The position numbers and the translations under genes were made by a program. Below, piece after piece: positions 52,359-61,526 of a DNA stretch of 64,000 nucleotides (positions are counted from its first letter, which is position 1; every line of letters starts with the position of its first letter). The stretch comes from JAHEKD01 sp965204695 (lineage in GTDB: Bacteria; Pseudomonadota; Gammaproteobacteria; Arenicellales; JAHEKD01), in the NCBI GenBank assembly GCA_965204695.1, contig OZ242007.1, positions 3,224,001-3,288,000 of the forward strand. Direction: 5' to 3'. Below the pieces are notes generated by a model. It did not search any database. It was not told where the DNA came from and saw only the letters and a list, made by a program, of their open reading frames with translations.

Positions 52359-53815
52359 CAGAATCTAAAGTATAGAAAAGGGTTGTAGTTGCCGCTTATT
52401 GTCGAAATGATTGACAGCAATATTAAAGAAATAAACACAATAAAGATGACGGATTGAACCAGGATATTAGTTAGGCCAAAAGGTTGGTCAGAGTTTTTGA
52501 TAGTCAGAGGGGCTAAAAAAGTCCGCCTTAGCCGTGGGTAGATAGGCATGCTAAATAAGGTACCAAATGCTAACGCGGTATATAGTTCTTTGCTCATGGT
52601 ATTTAACAAAAACACATCCATGAAAATTTCACGATCAAAGCTGAACATGGCTATGAAATATTGAATTGCATAATCCAATGTCGGTGATCGAAATAAAACC
52701 CAACCAAACATCACCATCAATAATGTGTAGCTATGAGTAATGATTCTCGGCAGAAACCTAAATAATTGATCAACAGCTTTGATTCTTTCTATAGATAGCA
52801 AACACCCATGAAACAAACCCCAGACAATAAAATTCCAGCTTGCTCCATGCCAAAGCCCACAGAGGAAAAAGACAAGAAACAAATTAACCACCGTTCTCGA
52901 AGTGCCGAGGCGATTACCTCCTAATGGTATGTATAAATAATCTCGGAACCAGGATGAAAGTGAAATGTGCCAACGGCGCCAAAAATCTTTTATGTTGGCT
53001 GCATAATAGGGGTAATTAAAATTTTCCTTAATGTTAAACCCAAACATTCTGCACAAACCTATTGCCATGTCAGAATAACCGGAGAAATCAAAGTAAATCT
53101 GTAGCGAGTAACCAAAGATGGCTAGCCAGGCCAGGCTTGCATTGATATCGGAAGGATTCAGGACAAAAACCGAGTCAACAAACTCACCTATACTATTTGC
53201 TATTAATACTTTTTTGGCTAATCCAATAATAAATCTTTCGCTGCCATAGACCAGGTTTTCCATAGTAATAGAGCGCTTATGGATTTGTTCATTGATGTCG
53301 TGATAGCGAACAATTGGCCCTGCTATCAATTGCGGAAAAAGTGAAATGTACAAACCCAGATTAAAAATTGATTTTTGCGGCGCAGCTTGTCCTCTGAAGA
53401 TATCTATCAAGTAGGAGATTGCTTGAAAAGTAAAAAAAGAAATCCCAATTGGTAATGGAACAGAGTCAAATTCGAGTAGTTGAATATTTACTGTTTGTAA
53501 TAGGTTATTTATATTTTCAACAAAAAATCCGGAGTATTTGAAATAGATCAATGGTAATAAATTCAATCCGACGCCGACCCCGAGGATTCGTTTTTTAATA
53601 GTTTCCGCCGTCGTCCTCGCTAATAGCAATCCAATTACATAACTGACCGAAATGGAGTAAAGCATAATCATCACATAGGTTTTTTCGCCCCATGTGTAAA
53701 AAATTAAGCTTGCAATCAGCAGGACAACATTCCAGGCCCTGCGTCCAAAAAAATAATGAACGAGTAATACAACCGGCAGAAATAAAAAAAGAAAGGCTTC
53801 GGAACTGAAAACCAC
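52358..53815 (-). CDS. MBOAT-family O-acyltransferase (AlgI-like)
   Basis: 485 residues with about ten TM helices. The catalytic His-containing block reads FFLCGLWHGASWNFIVWGLF followed by HGCLLSIERI. The region FSGYSDMAIGLCRMFGFNI and RRWHISLSSWFRDYLYIPLGG (shortened) is classic AlgI/DltB. It transfers acyl groups across the inner membrane to the SGNH partner. Together they form a two-gene exopolysaccharide acetylation unit without neighbouring alginate synthesis genes, so the acceptor is unknown. Confidence 0.88.
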   Translation of the reverse strand: MVFSSEAFLFLFLPVVLLVHYFFGRRAWNVVLLIASLIFYTWGEKTYVMIMLYSISVSYVIGLLLARTTAETIKKRILGVGVGLNLLPLIYFKYSGFFVENINNLLQTVNIQLLEFDSVPLPIGISFFTFQAISYLIDIFRGQAAPQKSIFNLGLYISLFPQLIAGPIVRYHDINEQIHKRSITMENLVYGSERFIIGLAKKVLIANSIGEFVDSVFVLNPSDINASLAWLAIFGYSLQIYFDFSGYSDMAIGLCRMFGFNIKENFNYPYYAANIKDFWRRWHISLSSWFRDYLYIPLGGNRLGTSRTVVNLFLVFFLCGLWHGASWNFIVWGLFHGCLLSIERIKAVDQLFRFLPRIITHSYTLLMVMFGWVLFRSPTLDYAIQYFIAMFSFDREIFMDVFLLNTMSKELYTALAFGTLFSMPIYPRLRRTFLAPLTIKNSDQPFGLTNILVQSVIFIVFISLILLSIISTISGNYNPFLYFRF

Positions 53816-54189
53816 TAGTAAACTCGTCTCAAATATTCAAAAAATTGACGCAACTATATCAAATATCCAAAATTAGGATATTTCTACTTACAAGCATCTT
53901 TATGAAGTAAAGAAAAATTCGACTAATTCAGTAAATATTGGGCAACAAATATTCCAAAATTAACAATCCTGATACACGATTGATTAAATTTCAATGGACT
54001 ATAAAATTATCTGAGTGCTATTAATTTAAGTTTCCCAAGATGACAATCAGAAAGTTTACCTGTCTCAGGCTTATCGAAAGCTTGGAATAGATAGCGTTCC
54101 AATGATAGTGCTGCTTTTACCTAAATAAAAGTTCTATATAACTAGGATTGTAATCGCTCATAAAGTAAATAATATCTAAGCGTGTGTAT
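53816..54189. other. AT-rich gap upstream of the MBOAT gene
   Basis: About 370 nt with no convincing gene on either strand. It should contain the promoter for the O-acetyltransferase pair, but no good -35/-10 pair stands out. At its right edge begins the tail of a gene interrupted by IS256. Confidence 0.4.
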
Positions 54190-54300
54190 CTACCATGGAC
54201 CCTCAATATCTGGGTCAATAATATAACTTTTACCATCATGCCACACATAAGTAATATACATTTGATCAGATGAGGTTTCATAGGACCCTGTAAATAATTC
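54190..54300 (-). pseudogene. 3' tail of an exported-protein gene, cut by IS256
   Basis: On the minus strand, reading on from the IS end, ELFTGSYETSSDQMYITYVW and HDGKSYIIDPDIEGPW end at TAG (54190-54192). It is protein-like and has no start of its own. The 5' half is on the far side of the element (55580-56077) in the same orientation. Confidence 0.7.
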
Positions 54301-55579
54301 TGTGTATTTGCCACGGGTTTATGATCATTGAAAATCGGATAACCGATCTTCAAATTCAATCATAAAACGATTCAATGCCGATTTCCAGTTACGGATCGGC
54401 ATCGTCCATTTTTTAGACGAATCCATAATCGCCAGATAAACCACTTTTTTTGCCGATTCATCAGTGGGAAATAATTTGCGTTTTTTGATCGCTTTACGAA
54501 TCACACTGTTCAACGATTCGATGGCGTTGGTCGTGTAAATGGCCTTGCGAATATCATCCGGATAATTGAATAACGTATTGAGATTCGGCCAATGGGTACG
54601 CCAGGATTTACTGATTTGAGGATACTTGCCATCCCAACGCTCACTGAATTGATCCAGTGCAAGCAAAGCTTGCTCCTCGGTACTGGCCTGATAAATCCGT
54701 TTTAAATCAGCCGTCACCGGCTTGTAATCTTTCCAGGGCACATACTTAATCGAGTTTCGTACCATATGGACAATACACAGCTGAATCTGAGTATGGGGAT
54801 ACACGGTATTGATCGCATCAGCAAATCCCTTCAATCCGTCCACACAGGCAATCAGAATATCGTTGATGCCGCGGTTCTGTAACTCAGTCAGTACACCCAG
54901 CCAGAACTTAGCACCTTCGTTTTCACCCAGCCACAAACCTAATAATTCCTTGTGACCCTCCATATTCACGCCTAAGGCCAAATAAATCGATTTGTTGATG
55001 ACCTTGCGATCCTGGCGAATCTTGACCACGATACAGTCCAGGTAAACGATTGGATAAATACTATCCAAGGGCCGCGATTGCCAATCAACAACCTGCTCAA
55101 TCACCGCATCAGTCACTTTCGAAATCAGTGAAGCTGACACATCCGCATCGTACATCTCCTTGAAGGTGGCGACAATTTCACGCGTCGTCATGCCTTTGGC
55201 ATACAAACTCAGTATCTTGTCGTCCATCGACGTGAAGCGAGTTTGATGTTTCTTGATTAATTGCGGTTCAAATTCGCCTGACCGATCTCTCGGTGTGTCC
55301 AGGATAAATTCACCGTCTTCAGTTTTTAAACGCTTGGAGGTATATCCATTGCGGGTATTGCCTGTCGTGCTGGAATCATGTTTGGCATAACCCAAATGAT
55401 CATCCAGTTCTGCACCTAATGCCGCTTCAACCGTCACTTTGGTGAGTATCTTTGAAAATTCAGCCAGATCTTTCTGAGTTTTAATACCTTTGGCTGCCTC
55501 ACGCGCAAAGGCTTCAAGTTCATCTTTGTTCATTGTTTGCTTACCTTAACTTAATCAATTAATAATAAGCAAATACACA
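54301..55579 (-). mobile_element. IS256-family insertion sequence
   Basis: The ends share TGTGTATTTGC (54301-54311) and the inverse GCAAATACACA (55569-55579); longer matches are not visible, so the exact tips are approximate. One complete transposase gene fills it. AATTA occurs in both flanks at the tips but no clean 8-9 bp target duplication can be shown. Confidence 0.72.
54325..55533 (-). CDS. IS256-family (Mutator-type) transposase
   Basis: 402 residues, full length. The DDE residues are visible: Asp in PIVYLDCIVVKIR, Asp in IACVDGLKGFADAI and Glu in YTTNAIESLNSVIRK. Also LGLWLGENEGAKFWLGVLTEL and IQLCIVHMVRNS (C/D-x2-H). The N-terminal DELEAFAREAAKG is a helical DNA-binding part. Looks intact. 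It reads leftwards inside a gene it interrupts. Confidence 0.9.
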   Translation of the reverse strand: MNKDELEAFAREAAKGIKTQKDLAEFSKILTKVTVEAALGAELDDHLGYAKHDSSTTGNTRNGYTSKRLKTEDGEFILDTPRDRSGEFEPQLIKKHQTRFTSMDDKILSLYAKGMTTREIVATFKEMYDADVSASLISKVTDAVIEQVVDWQSRPLDSIYPIVYLDCIVVKIRQDRKVINKSIYLALGVNMEGHKELLGLWLGENEGAKFWLGVLTELQNRGINDILIACVDGLKGFADAINTVYPHTQIQLCIVHMVRNSIKYVPWKDYKPVTADLKRIYQASTEEQALLALDQFSERWDGKYPQISKSWRTHWPNLNTLFNYPDDIRKAIYTTNAIESLNSVIRKAIKKRKLFPTDESAKKVVYLAIMDSSKKWTMPIRNWKSALNRFMIEFEDRLSDFQ

Positions 55580-56077
55580 ATCTAATTTATAGTCTCTTTC
55601 ATAGCGACACATTAATCTGTAGGGACCTTTTTCACTCCTGGTTAAACCACGCTCTGAGACAAATATCCCTTCCCCATCGTCAATTTCACTGATGACTTTC
55701 AAATTTTTATTGCTGATAATCTTTCTTAGTGTTTTCTGCGCAACTTTTAAAGGGGCACAGGCCGCATACGCATCATCTTCTATCCCAGTCCAGCCTTGGT
55801 TGGTTTTTTTAAAGGTAAATTCAATATTATCAATATTCCCGTTGTGCGTGATTTCTAGAGGGCATACTTTTATTTTCTTTGAACGGTCAAGCGCAGGGAA
55901 ACAGGTTAAAACATTATTTACCGTAAGTTTTATATCACTGGAGCGAGCCTTCAGAATGTCGTCTACGCCAGCTTGGGCTTACTCAATAGTTGGCACATTC
56001 TTGCCGTCTGCAAATAAGTGAGTTGCATATACCGATACTGATAATATGAGCGAAGTAATTATAAGGTTTGATTTCAT
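55580..56077 (-). pseudogene. 5' part of an exported-protein gene with an in-frame stop, cut by IS256
   Basis: ATG 56077 opens a signal peptide (MKSNLIITSLILSVSVYATH). TAA at 55979-55981 (codon 33) interrupts it as PTIE-stop-AQAG; CAA or GAA is the likely original. The frame then continues AQAGVDDILKARSSDI, VLTCFPALDRSKK, KVCPLEITHNGN, DDAYAACAPLKVAQ to YERDYKLD at the IS tip. Five cysteines fit a periplasmic disulfide protein. The tail lies at 54190-54300. I do not recognise the family. Confidence 0.72.
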
Positions 56078-56277
56078 TTATAAAGTTCAAAGTGTAAATT
56101 TAATACGCTGCAATTCTATGGCAATAGAATTGAACTTGTCTATTACATTAATATATTGATGAGTTTTGCGTGGGCGGGTTAATGACTGTAGTTCAATTGT
56201 GATCTACATCCAAGTTTGCTTGTAATTCCATTTCTTTAATATTAAGCTTCAGTCAATTCCACCAATATAACAATTAA

Positions 56278-58662
56278 GTGTCTAACACCCCCACAAAATC
56301 TTTAGGAATTTTTGTCGGCCTTGTGGCTTGTGCGATCATTCTGGCTGAATTAGCTTTGATAAGAATTTTTGATGTTATCTGGTACACCAACATGTCCTAT
56401 ATGGTGATCACACTTGCTATGTTAGCCTTTGGCAGTGCCGGTGTATTAGTTGGAATTGTTGGGAAAAAAATATTATCAGCATCTTTGATTCCAATTTTAG
56501 GCTTGTTGTTCGCATTTTCAATTTTCTTGATTCAACCGATTGTTGACAGTCTCGATTTTCGATTGTTTGGCTCACAATATAAGTGGCATGCGGCGCTGCA
56601 TTTTTTACTGGTCTATTTAACACTTTCGTTGCCGTTTTTCTTAGGCAGTTTGATTTTGACCATTGTTTTTTCTATCTACATTGATCACATACGCGTTCTA
56701 TACAGTTTTGACCTGATCGGTGCGTCTTTGGGTTGTGTGCTGATTGTCACAGCAGTTTCTTTAGTTGGTCCTGGTGGGTTGCTTGTCTGGGCTAGTGCGA
56801 TGGTGGTGTTCGCTATTAGCATTTTATATAGTAACAAAGTCGCGAAAATCGCATTGCTGGTAATCTCGGTGTCTTTAGTTGTGTGGACTTTTGTTAAGCC
56901 AGAACGGTTTGAATTTTCGGCACAGATTAATAAACGCAATTTTATTATGGCACAGGCCCAGGGACGCCATGAAATAGGACGTTGGGATGCAATCTCCAAG
57001 ATAGATATATTTCACATGGGTGGCTACAAATGGGTATCCTATGACGGCGGTTCTCAAACCAGTAACTATATTCCGTTTGATGGTGATTTTGAGAAAGTTA
57101 ACAAGGAATCAAAAGCTAACTTTATTAGTCATTTTAATCTGCCAATGGTGCTGGTGTCACATGGCTTGAAAGAAAACACTGATCAAGAAGTGTTGATTAT
57201 TGGTGCCGCAGGAGGGCAGGAAACTAAAGCTGCATTGGCATATGGTGCCAGTCATGTGGATGCCGTGGAAATGGTGGGTGCAGTTATCGATTTGGGTCAA
57301 AATGAATACGATGAGTATCTTGGTGGTATTTACAACCATCCTAAAGTTAACGCAGTTAATGCAGAAGGTCGATCATTTCTGCGATCAGTTGACAAAAAAT
57401 ACGACATTATTCAAATTTTCAGCAACCACACGACTTCAAGCATGGGCTCCGGGATGGGGGCGATGGCAACCACTTATCTACAGACCAAAGAAGCCTATAA
57501 GGAATATTTCACTCATCTAAAGGATGATGGGGTATTGCACATCAATCATCATATTTATCCGCGCATGCTAGTAACAGCAGCATTGGCTTGGGATGAGTTG
57601 GAATTGACAGATTTTCAAAAGCATGTGGTCGTCTATGAGTCCCAAGGTATACAAGATAATTTGCCAACGTTCTTAGTGAAAATGACGCCTTGGACAGCCG
57701 AAGAAATTGCTATTGTAGATAAATATATTCCTACTATTCCCAAAGTCATCGATCCTCTTAATCCGCAGATTAATTTTCTACCGGATCAATTTTTCACCGG
57801 CCATCTCGATCAGCAAATACTGGATAAAGCTTTGTACAATATTGGTCCAACCACGGATGACAAACCTTATTTTAACTATTTGCGTAAGCATTTTGAATTT
57901 ATTGAGCCTGATCAAAGTAAATACACAAATATTTCATTAACTTCATTATTGAATCAGCAATTTAGCAATAGGGTACCGTTAGATTCCATTCACCTTTTTG
58001 TTACCAGTGCAGCGGCCATGCTATTTGCGCTATTATTTTTGTTAGCACTTAAATTGAAAACTTCTCTGGCTACCGGTTTACAAAGGAATAATAAATTATT
58101 CGTATATTTTTCCTGTCTGGGTGCGGGGTTTATCATTCTGGAACTGGTCTTTATACAGATTTTCATGAAGTTAATAGGGTTTCCGGCTTATACCTATGCG
58201 GGTGTGGTTTTTGGCTTTTTGTTAGGTGCGGGCATAGGTAGCGGCCAATCAGCCAGGTATGAAGATAAACCTTTCGTACCTTTTATCGCTATTATAATTT
58301 ATGCGTTAATTTTTATTTTCGTGCATCAGAGTATTTTCGAGTGGTTTCTTTCTTATCCCATCAGCATCAGAATTGCTGTTAGTTTAGCCATGATTTTACC
58401 TTTGGCATATTGGTTGGGCATGGCTTTCCCGTTAGGTATTGGGATTTTCAAGTTATCAAGTCCTAATGTTATGCCTTGGGCCTGGGCGTTCAACGGACTG
58501 TTTACTGTTGTGGGTAGTATTGTCAGTGTTGTTGCGTCCTTATATATAGGATTTAAATTAACCTTGTTAATCGCGTTTGGGTTTTATCTATTGGCATTAA
58601 TCGTTTTGCAATTACAAAGACAGGTTGTATTAGAAACTCAAGCGATACAGCAAACAGCTTGA
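56278..58662 (+). CDS. Membrane-embedded spermidine-synthase-like protein
   Basis: 794 residues from GTG 56278. The first ~210 residues have six to seven TM helices. The middle soluble part has the SAM/decarboxy-SAM Rossmann motif VLIIGAAGGQETKAALAYGA and GDG-like VDAVEMVGAVIDL, then YDIIQIFSNHTTSS. It is closest to the polyamine aminopropyltransferase fold, but the Asp/Glu that bind the amine are not obvious. The C-terminal ~200 residues are more TM helices. Such fused proteins are frequent in bacteria and their substrates are largely unknown. No SD is visible. Confidence 0.75.
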   Translation: MSNTPTKSLGIFVGLVACAIILAELALIRIFDVIWYTNMSYMVITLAMLAFGSAGVLVGIVGKKILSASLIPILGLLFAFSIFLIQPIVDSLDFRLFGSQYKWHAALHFLLVYLTLSLPFFLGSLILTIVFSIYIDHIRVLYSFDLIGASLGCVLIVTAVSLVGPGGLLVWASAMVVFAISILYSNKVAKIALLVISVSLVVWTFVKPERFEFSAQINKRNFIMAQAQGRHEIGRWDAISKIDIFHMGGYKWVSYDGGSQTSNYIPFDGDFEKVNKESKANFISHFNLPMVLVSHGLKENTDQEVLIIGAAGGQETKAALAYGASHVDAVEMVGAVIDLGQNEYDEYLGGIYNHPKVNAVNAEGRSFLRSVDKKYDIIQIFSNHTTSSMGSGMGAMATTYLQTKEAYKEYFTHLKDDGVLHINHHIYPRMLVTAALAWDELELTDFQKHVVVYESQGIQDNLPTFLVKMTPWTAEEIAIVDKYIPTIPKVIDPLNPQINFLPDQFFTGHLDQQILDKALYNIGPTTDDKPYFNYLRKHFEFIEPDQSKYTNISLTSLLNQQFSNRVPLDSIHLFVTSAAAMLFALLFLLALKLKTSLATGLQRNNKLFVYFSCLGAGFIILELVFIQIFMKLIGFPAYTYAGVVFGFLLGAGIGSGQSARYEDKPFVPFIAIIIYALIFIFVHQSIFEWFLSYPISIRIAVSLAMILPLAYWLGMAFPLGIGIFKLSSPNVMPWAWAFNGLFTVVGSIVSVVASLYIGFKLTLLIAFGFYLLALIVLQLQRQVVLETQAIQQTA

Positions 58663-58676
58663 CAGTAATCTATTAA

Positions 58677-59105
58677 ATGTCCGAGCAGCATAAAAATCTA
58701 GTGCGAGAGTTTTATAGTGAGCTATGGAATAGAAATAACAAAACTAAATTAACGCAAATCTTGCACGAGGATTTGATCTTTCGTGGTTCCTTAGGTGATG
58801 AAAAACGAGGTATCGAAGGTTTCACCAAATATGTAGATAAGGTTCATCTTGCCCTAGCGAATTATCACTGTGAAATTCTAGATATGGTAGCAGAAGGCAA
58901 CAAAGTGTTCGCTAAAATGTCTTTTAGTGGTATTCATCGTAATGAATTTATGGGTTATAAAGCTAGCTATCAAAAGGTGAGTTGGTATGGAACAGCTTTG
59001 TTCACGTTTAAAAAGGAGAAAATAAGTGAGATTTGGGTGTTGGGTGATTTGAAATCACTTGAGCAGCAATTAGAAAAAGATAATCAAACGACAAGTATTA
59101 ACTGA
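58677..59105 (+). CDS. SnoaL-like (NTF2-fold) protein
   Basis: 142 residues. LVREFYSELWNRNNKTKLTQ, FRGSLGDEKRGIEGFTKYV, KVFAKMSFSGIHRNEF and EIWVLGDLKSLEQQL are the NTF2-like elements; the pattern is that of ester-cyclase or polyketide cyclase SnoaL. Starts 14 nt after the spermidine-synthase-like gene, so the two are cotranscribed. Substrate unknown. Confidence 0.75.
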   Translation: MSEQHKNLVREFYSELWNRNNKTKLTQILHEDLIFRGSLGDEKRGIEGFTKYVDKVHLALANYHCEILDMVAEGNKVFAKMSFSGIHRNEFMGYKASYQKVSWYGTALFTFKKEKISEIWVLGDLKSLEQQLEKDNQTTSIN

Positions 59106-59118
59106 AATCTAACCAGGA

Positions 59119-59481
59119 TTATTCTTGAGTCTCCAGCAAATCAACAAATTGCAAAATCTGTTTGAGTTGCTTTTCGTTACATTTATTGATTTTTAGGTTT
59201 ATTTGTTGCACAAGTTTATCGATCTTATAATTAACTTGAGTCTCTTTTACCGTGGTTGCCTCGATTTCAGGCTGATTTCCAAACACGAAATCCTCGATAC
59301 TGACTTTAAAAAAGGCAGCTAATTTTCTTAAAGACTGGGTGCTGGGATTTGCACTTTCACCACTACGTATTCGATGAATGGTTGCTTGCGTTAAACCTGT
59401 TTTCCGCGATAACTCTCCTTCGCTTTTGATTTCGAATTTTTTCCACAAATAATTTAACGTTTTAGCGGCAGGAGTGTGCAT
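59119..59481 (-). CDS. XRE-family HTH regulator
   Basis: 120 residues. The N-terminal Cro/cI helix-turn-helix reads ELSRKTGLTQATIHRIRSGE and SLRKLAAFFKVSIEDFVFG. The C-terminal 45 residues are helical/coiled (LVQQINLKINKCNEKQLKQI), suggesting dimerisation. No ligand domain. It faces a strong promoter with a palindrome (59531-59544) that should be its operator; the gene is convergent with SnoaL. Confidence 0.85.
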   Translation of the reverse strand: MHTPAAKTLNYLWKKFEIKSEGELSRKTGLTQATIHRIRSGESANPSTQSLRKLAAFFKVSIEDFVFGNQPEIEATTVKETQVNYKIDKLVQQINLKINKCNEKQLKQILQFVDLLETQE

Positions 59482-59518
59482 TCGGGTATTATTTATTAAA
59501 ACTTAATACACATGCGGG

Positions 59519-59547
59519 TTGACTTATATAATACGTAAACGTATAAT
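59519..59547 (+). promoter_or_regulatory. Near-consensus sigma70 promoter with XRE operator in the spacer
   Basis: TTGACT (59519-59524), exactly 17 nt, TATAAT (59542-59547). Inside the spacer and reaching into the -10 is ATACGT-AA-ACGTAT (59531-59544), a perfect 14-bp palindrome. A repressor on it would block RNA polymerase. The first plausible start of transcription, about 59553-59555, coincides with an ATG. Confidence 0.75.
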
Positions 59548-59552
59548 TTATT

Positions 59553-59624
59553 ATGAATACAGACAATATAAGAAAATCATTTAACTTGTATGTCACCTTA
59601 GCTTTCCTCACAGAAGATAGTTAA
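59553..59624 (+). CDS. Possible leaderless 23-residue micro-ORF
   Basis: ATG 59553, frame MNTDNIRKSFNLYVTLAFLT then EDS and TAA at 59622-59624. There is no room for an SD if transcription starts at about +6 after the -10; the message would be leaderless. Amphipathic/hydrophobic character is possible in SFNLYVTLAFL. May be a real micropeptide (for example a toxin or signal) or an accident of the promoter. Confidence 0.35.
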   Translation: MNTDNIRKSFNLYVTLAFLTEDS

Positions 59625-59645
59625 TTGGGTATTCAAATAAGCGTG

Positions 59646-59695
59646 TAGGTTGCAGAGAGTTGGCGAGCGGGAACGTCACTCTCTTGCAATACCTA
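59646..59695 (+). ncRNA. Imperfect long stem, possible small RNA
   Basis: TAGGTTGCAGAGAGT (59646-59660) pairs with ACTCTCTTGCAATACCTA (59678-59695) with one bulge and one 2-nt insertion; the loop is 17 nt. It lies downstream of the strong promoter at 59519-59547 and could be a part of its transcript. Confidence 0.35.
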
Positions 59696-59949
59696 TAATG
59701 CAGCTAATCATTTACTAAATTCTTTCTAGATAGTTACAAAAGTATCTAGAAATACTAAACGCGTATAGTAATTGATAAAATCAACATTTAGAAGTGGTTA
59801 GAATTGAAACTTACTTTAGAGTTTGGTGGTACCAATTGACTGCTAAACCAAGTGCTGAGATTTTTCCCCAAAATAATTATCCCGAGGTCTCGTCTTGCTA
59901 GAAATTCAGTGAGCTATCAGATACTTGAGTCAAGAGTGTAATAATACTT
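59696..59949. other. Gap with no recognised feature
   Basis: About 250 nt to the reductase stop. I see no gene and no obvious terminator with a T-run. It is the 3' side of both flanking units. Confidence 0.4.
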
Positions 59950-61188
59950 TTAGCCTGTCAACAGGTCCTTTAAGTTAATGGCAGGATTAGCAAGATCATC
60001 TGGATTAGCTTGTTTATTACGTTCAATTAGCATTTGCGCCATTCTGACTTCTTTAGCTACCGTTGCACCTTTGCCGATACCAACCACGCCATATAGATCG
60101 CCATTTTTAAGCGCAAAATAAACGACACACTCATCTTCGACACTACCGCGGCTGACGATTTGATCACAGTCATGAGTAAAACCGGCGGTTTGTATCACCC
60201 AATTATATTGCTGTGACCACAACCATGGTACCGGATCATAAACCTGCGGATCACCAAGTATGGCCTTGGCTACTGTTGCAGCCTGTAGGTCAGCATTTTG
60301 TGAAGATTCAAGTCGAATATGCTGACCATAACGCGGTAAATAAGTACAGGCGCAATCACCGATGGCGTAAACATTATCTGCTGAGGTTTTAGTAAATTGA
60401 TCTGTTACTATGCCATTGTTGACTTCTAGTCCCGCTTGTTCAGCTAATTGTGTATCTGGAATAATGCCGATGCCAATAACAACATTGTCGGCCTTAAGGC
60501 TAGTGTCATCGGCAAGTTCAACAGCCTCAACATTGCTATTACCGCTGAATCCTTTGATTGCTGCCCCGGTTATAATTTTTACTCCAAATTGATCATGCAC
60601 AGTTGCGACATCAGCCGCAGCATTTTCCGGCATAGAGCGAGACATGAGTCTGTCCTGTGCTTCTAATACTGTAACGTTGCATTCTAATTCTTTAGCACTG
60701 GCTGCTATTTCCAGGCCAATAAAACCGCCACCAACAATAACCAGATCAGTGCCGGGTTTTAAGTTTTGTGATAAGTCTATTGAATCTTGATCGGTGCGAA
60801 AGGTTGTGACGCCTTTCAAATCGCTACCCGGCAGTGATAACTCGCGTGGGTAAGAGCCAGTCGCAAAAATCAAATGACCATAGTTAAAATTCTTGCCATC
60901 AGCGCAGGTTACAGTTTGATTTTCTGTGTCAACTGAGGTGGCGCCACAGTCAAGCCGCAAATTAATGTTTTTTTCCTGATAATTTTCTGGTGCGGTAAGC
61001 TGTGTTTTTTCTACTGGCTTTTTACCCAGCAAAACAGCTTTGGAAAGTGGAGGTCGGTTATAAGGCGGTGAAGGCTCTTTGCCGATCAGGTGAATCTCAC
61101 CCTCAAACCCATTATCCCTAAGTGCTAGAGCAGCTCGTCCGCCTGCTTGTCCAGCGCCAATAATGACGACAGAATCGTTATTACCCAT
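59950..61188 (-). CDS. Ferredoxin reductase (Rieske-type oxygenase electron transfer)
   Basis: 412 residues. FAD site VVIIGAGQAGGRAALALRDNG at the N-terminus (here abridged), PPYNRPPLSK typical of BphA4/PdR type reductases, NAD site DLVIVGGGFIGLEIAASA, and the FAD C-terminal motif NVYAIGDCA. It passes electrons from NAD(P)H to the adjacent ferredoxin. The gene starts right after the ferredoxin stop. Fits a three-component system with the desaturase upstream. Confidence 0.87.
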   Translation of the reverse strand: MGNNDSVVIIGAGQAGGRAALALRDNGFEGEIHLIGKEPSPPYNRPPLSKAVLLGKKPVEKTQLTAPENYQEKNINLRLDCGATSVDTENQTVTCADGKNFNYGHLIFATGSYPRELSLPGSDLKGVTTFRTDQDSIDLSQNLKPGTDLVIVGGGFIGLEIAASAKELECNVTVLEAQDRLMSRSMPENAAADVATVHDQFGVKIITGAAIKGFSGNSNVEAVELADDTSLKADNVVIGIGIIPDTQLAEQAGLEVNNGIVTDQFTKTSADNVYAIGDCACTYLPRYGQHIRLESSQNADLQAATVAKAILGDPQVYDPVPWLWSQQYNWVIQTAGFTHDCDQIVSRGSVEDECVVYFALKNGDLYGVVGIGKGATVAKEVRMAQMLIERNKQANPDDLANPAINLKDLLTG

Positions 61189-61190
61189 AG

Positions 61191-61499
61191 TTAAACTTCA
61201 ATAAAAACCTCATTGCCCTCGACTTTAACAGGGTAAGTTTTTAAATCAATACAAACCGGAGCACTTAGCGCCTTACCGTTGGTAACCTCAAAGCGGCCTT
61301 GATGAAGCGGACATTCGATGACAGTGCCGATGACCAGGCCATCTGCTAACTCCTGATGTTCATGCGTACAAATGCCATCGGTAGCAAAAAAACCTATTTC
61401 AGTGTTATAAATGGCATACACATTATCACCGTGATCAAACTGGATCACGTCTTCTTCATCAATTTCGTCAGTTCGACAAACCCGTTGCCATTCGCCCAT
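61191..61499 (-). CDS. Rieske-type [2Fe-2S] ferredoxin
   Basis: 102 residues. Box 1 GICTHEHQELADG (CxH) and box 2 IECPLHQGRFEV (CxxH) are complete, so both His ligands are present here, in contrast to the Tat Rieske-like protein of the FDH locus. Small soluble ferredoxin of the BphF/NirD-like type. Lies between the desaturase and the reductase with 27 and 2 nt gaps. Confidence 0.9.
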   Translation of the reverse strand: MGEWQRVCRTDEIDEEDVIQFDHGDNVYAIYNTEIGFFATDGICTHEHQELADGLVIGTVIECPLHQGRFEVTNGKALSAPVCIDLKTYPVKVEGNEVFIEV

Positions 61500-61526
61500 T
61501 TTTTAGTCCTTCTGTTACTAAACTAT

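Noticed and set aside
54117..54359. 80-residue minus-strand ORF MNLKIGYPIF...
   Set aside because: It crosses the IS256 tip and is out of frame with the more convincing ELFTGSYETSS tail; it begins inside the transposase 3' end.
55692..56021. 109-residue plus-strand ORF
   Set aside because: It is the antisense shadow of the split exported-protein pseudogene, whose minus-strand reading gives a signal peptide and cysteine pattern.
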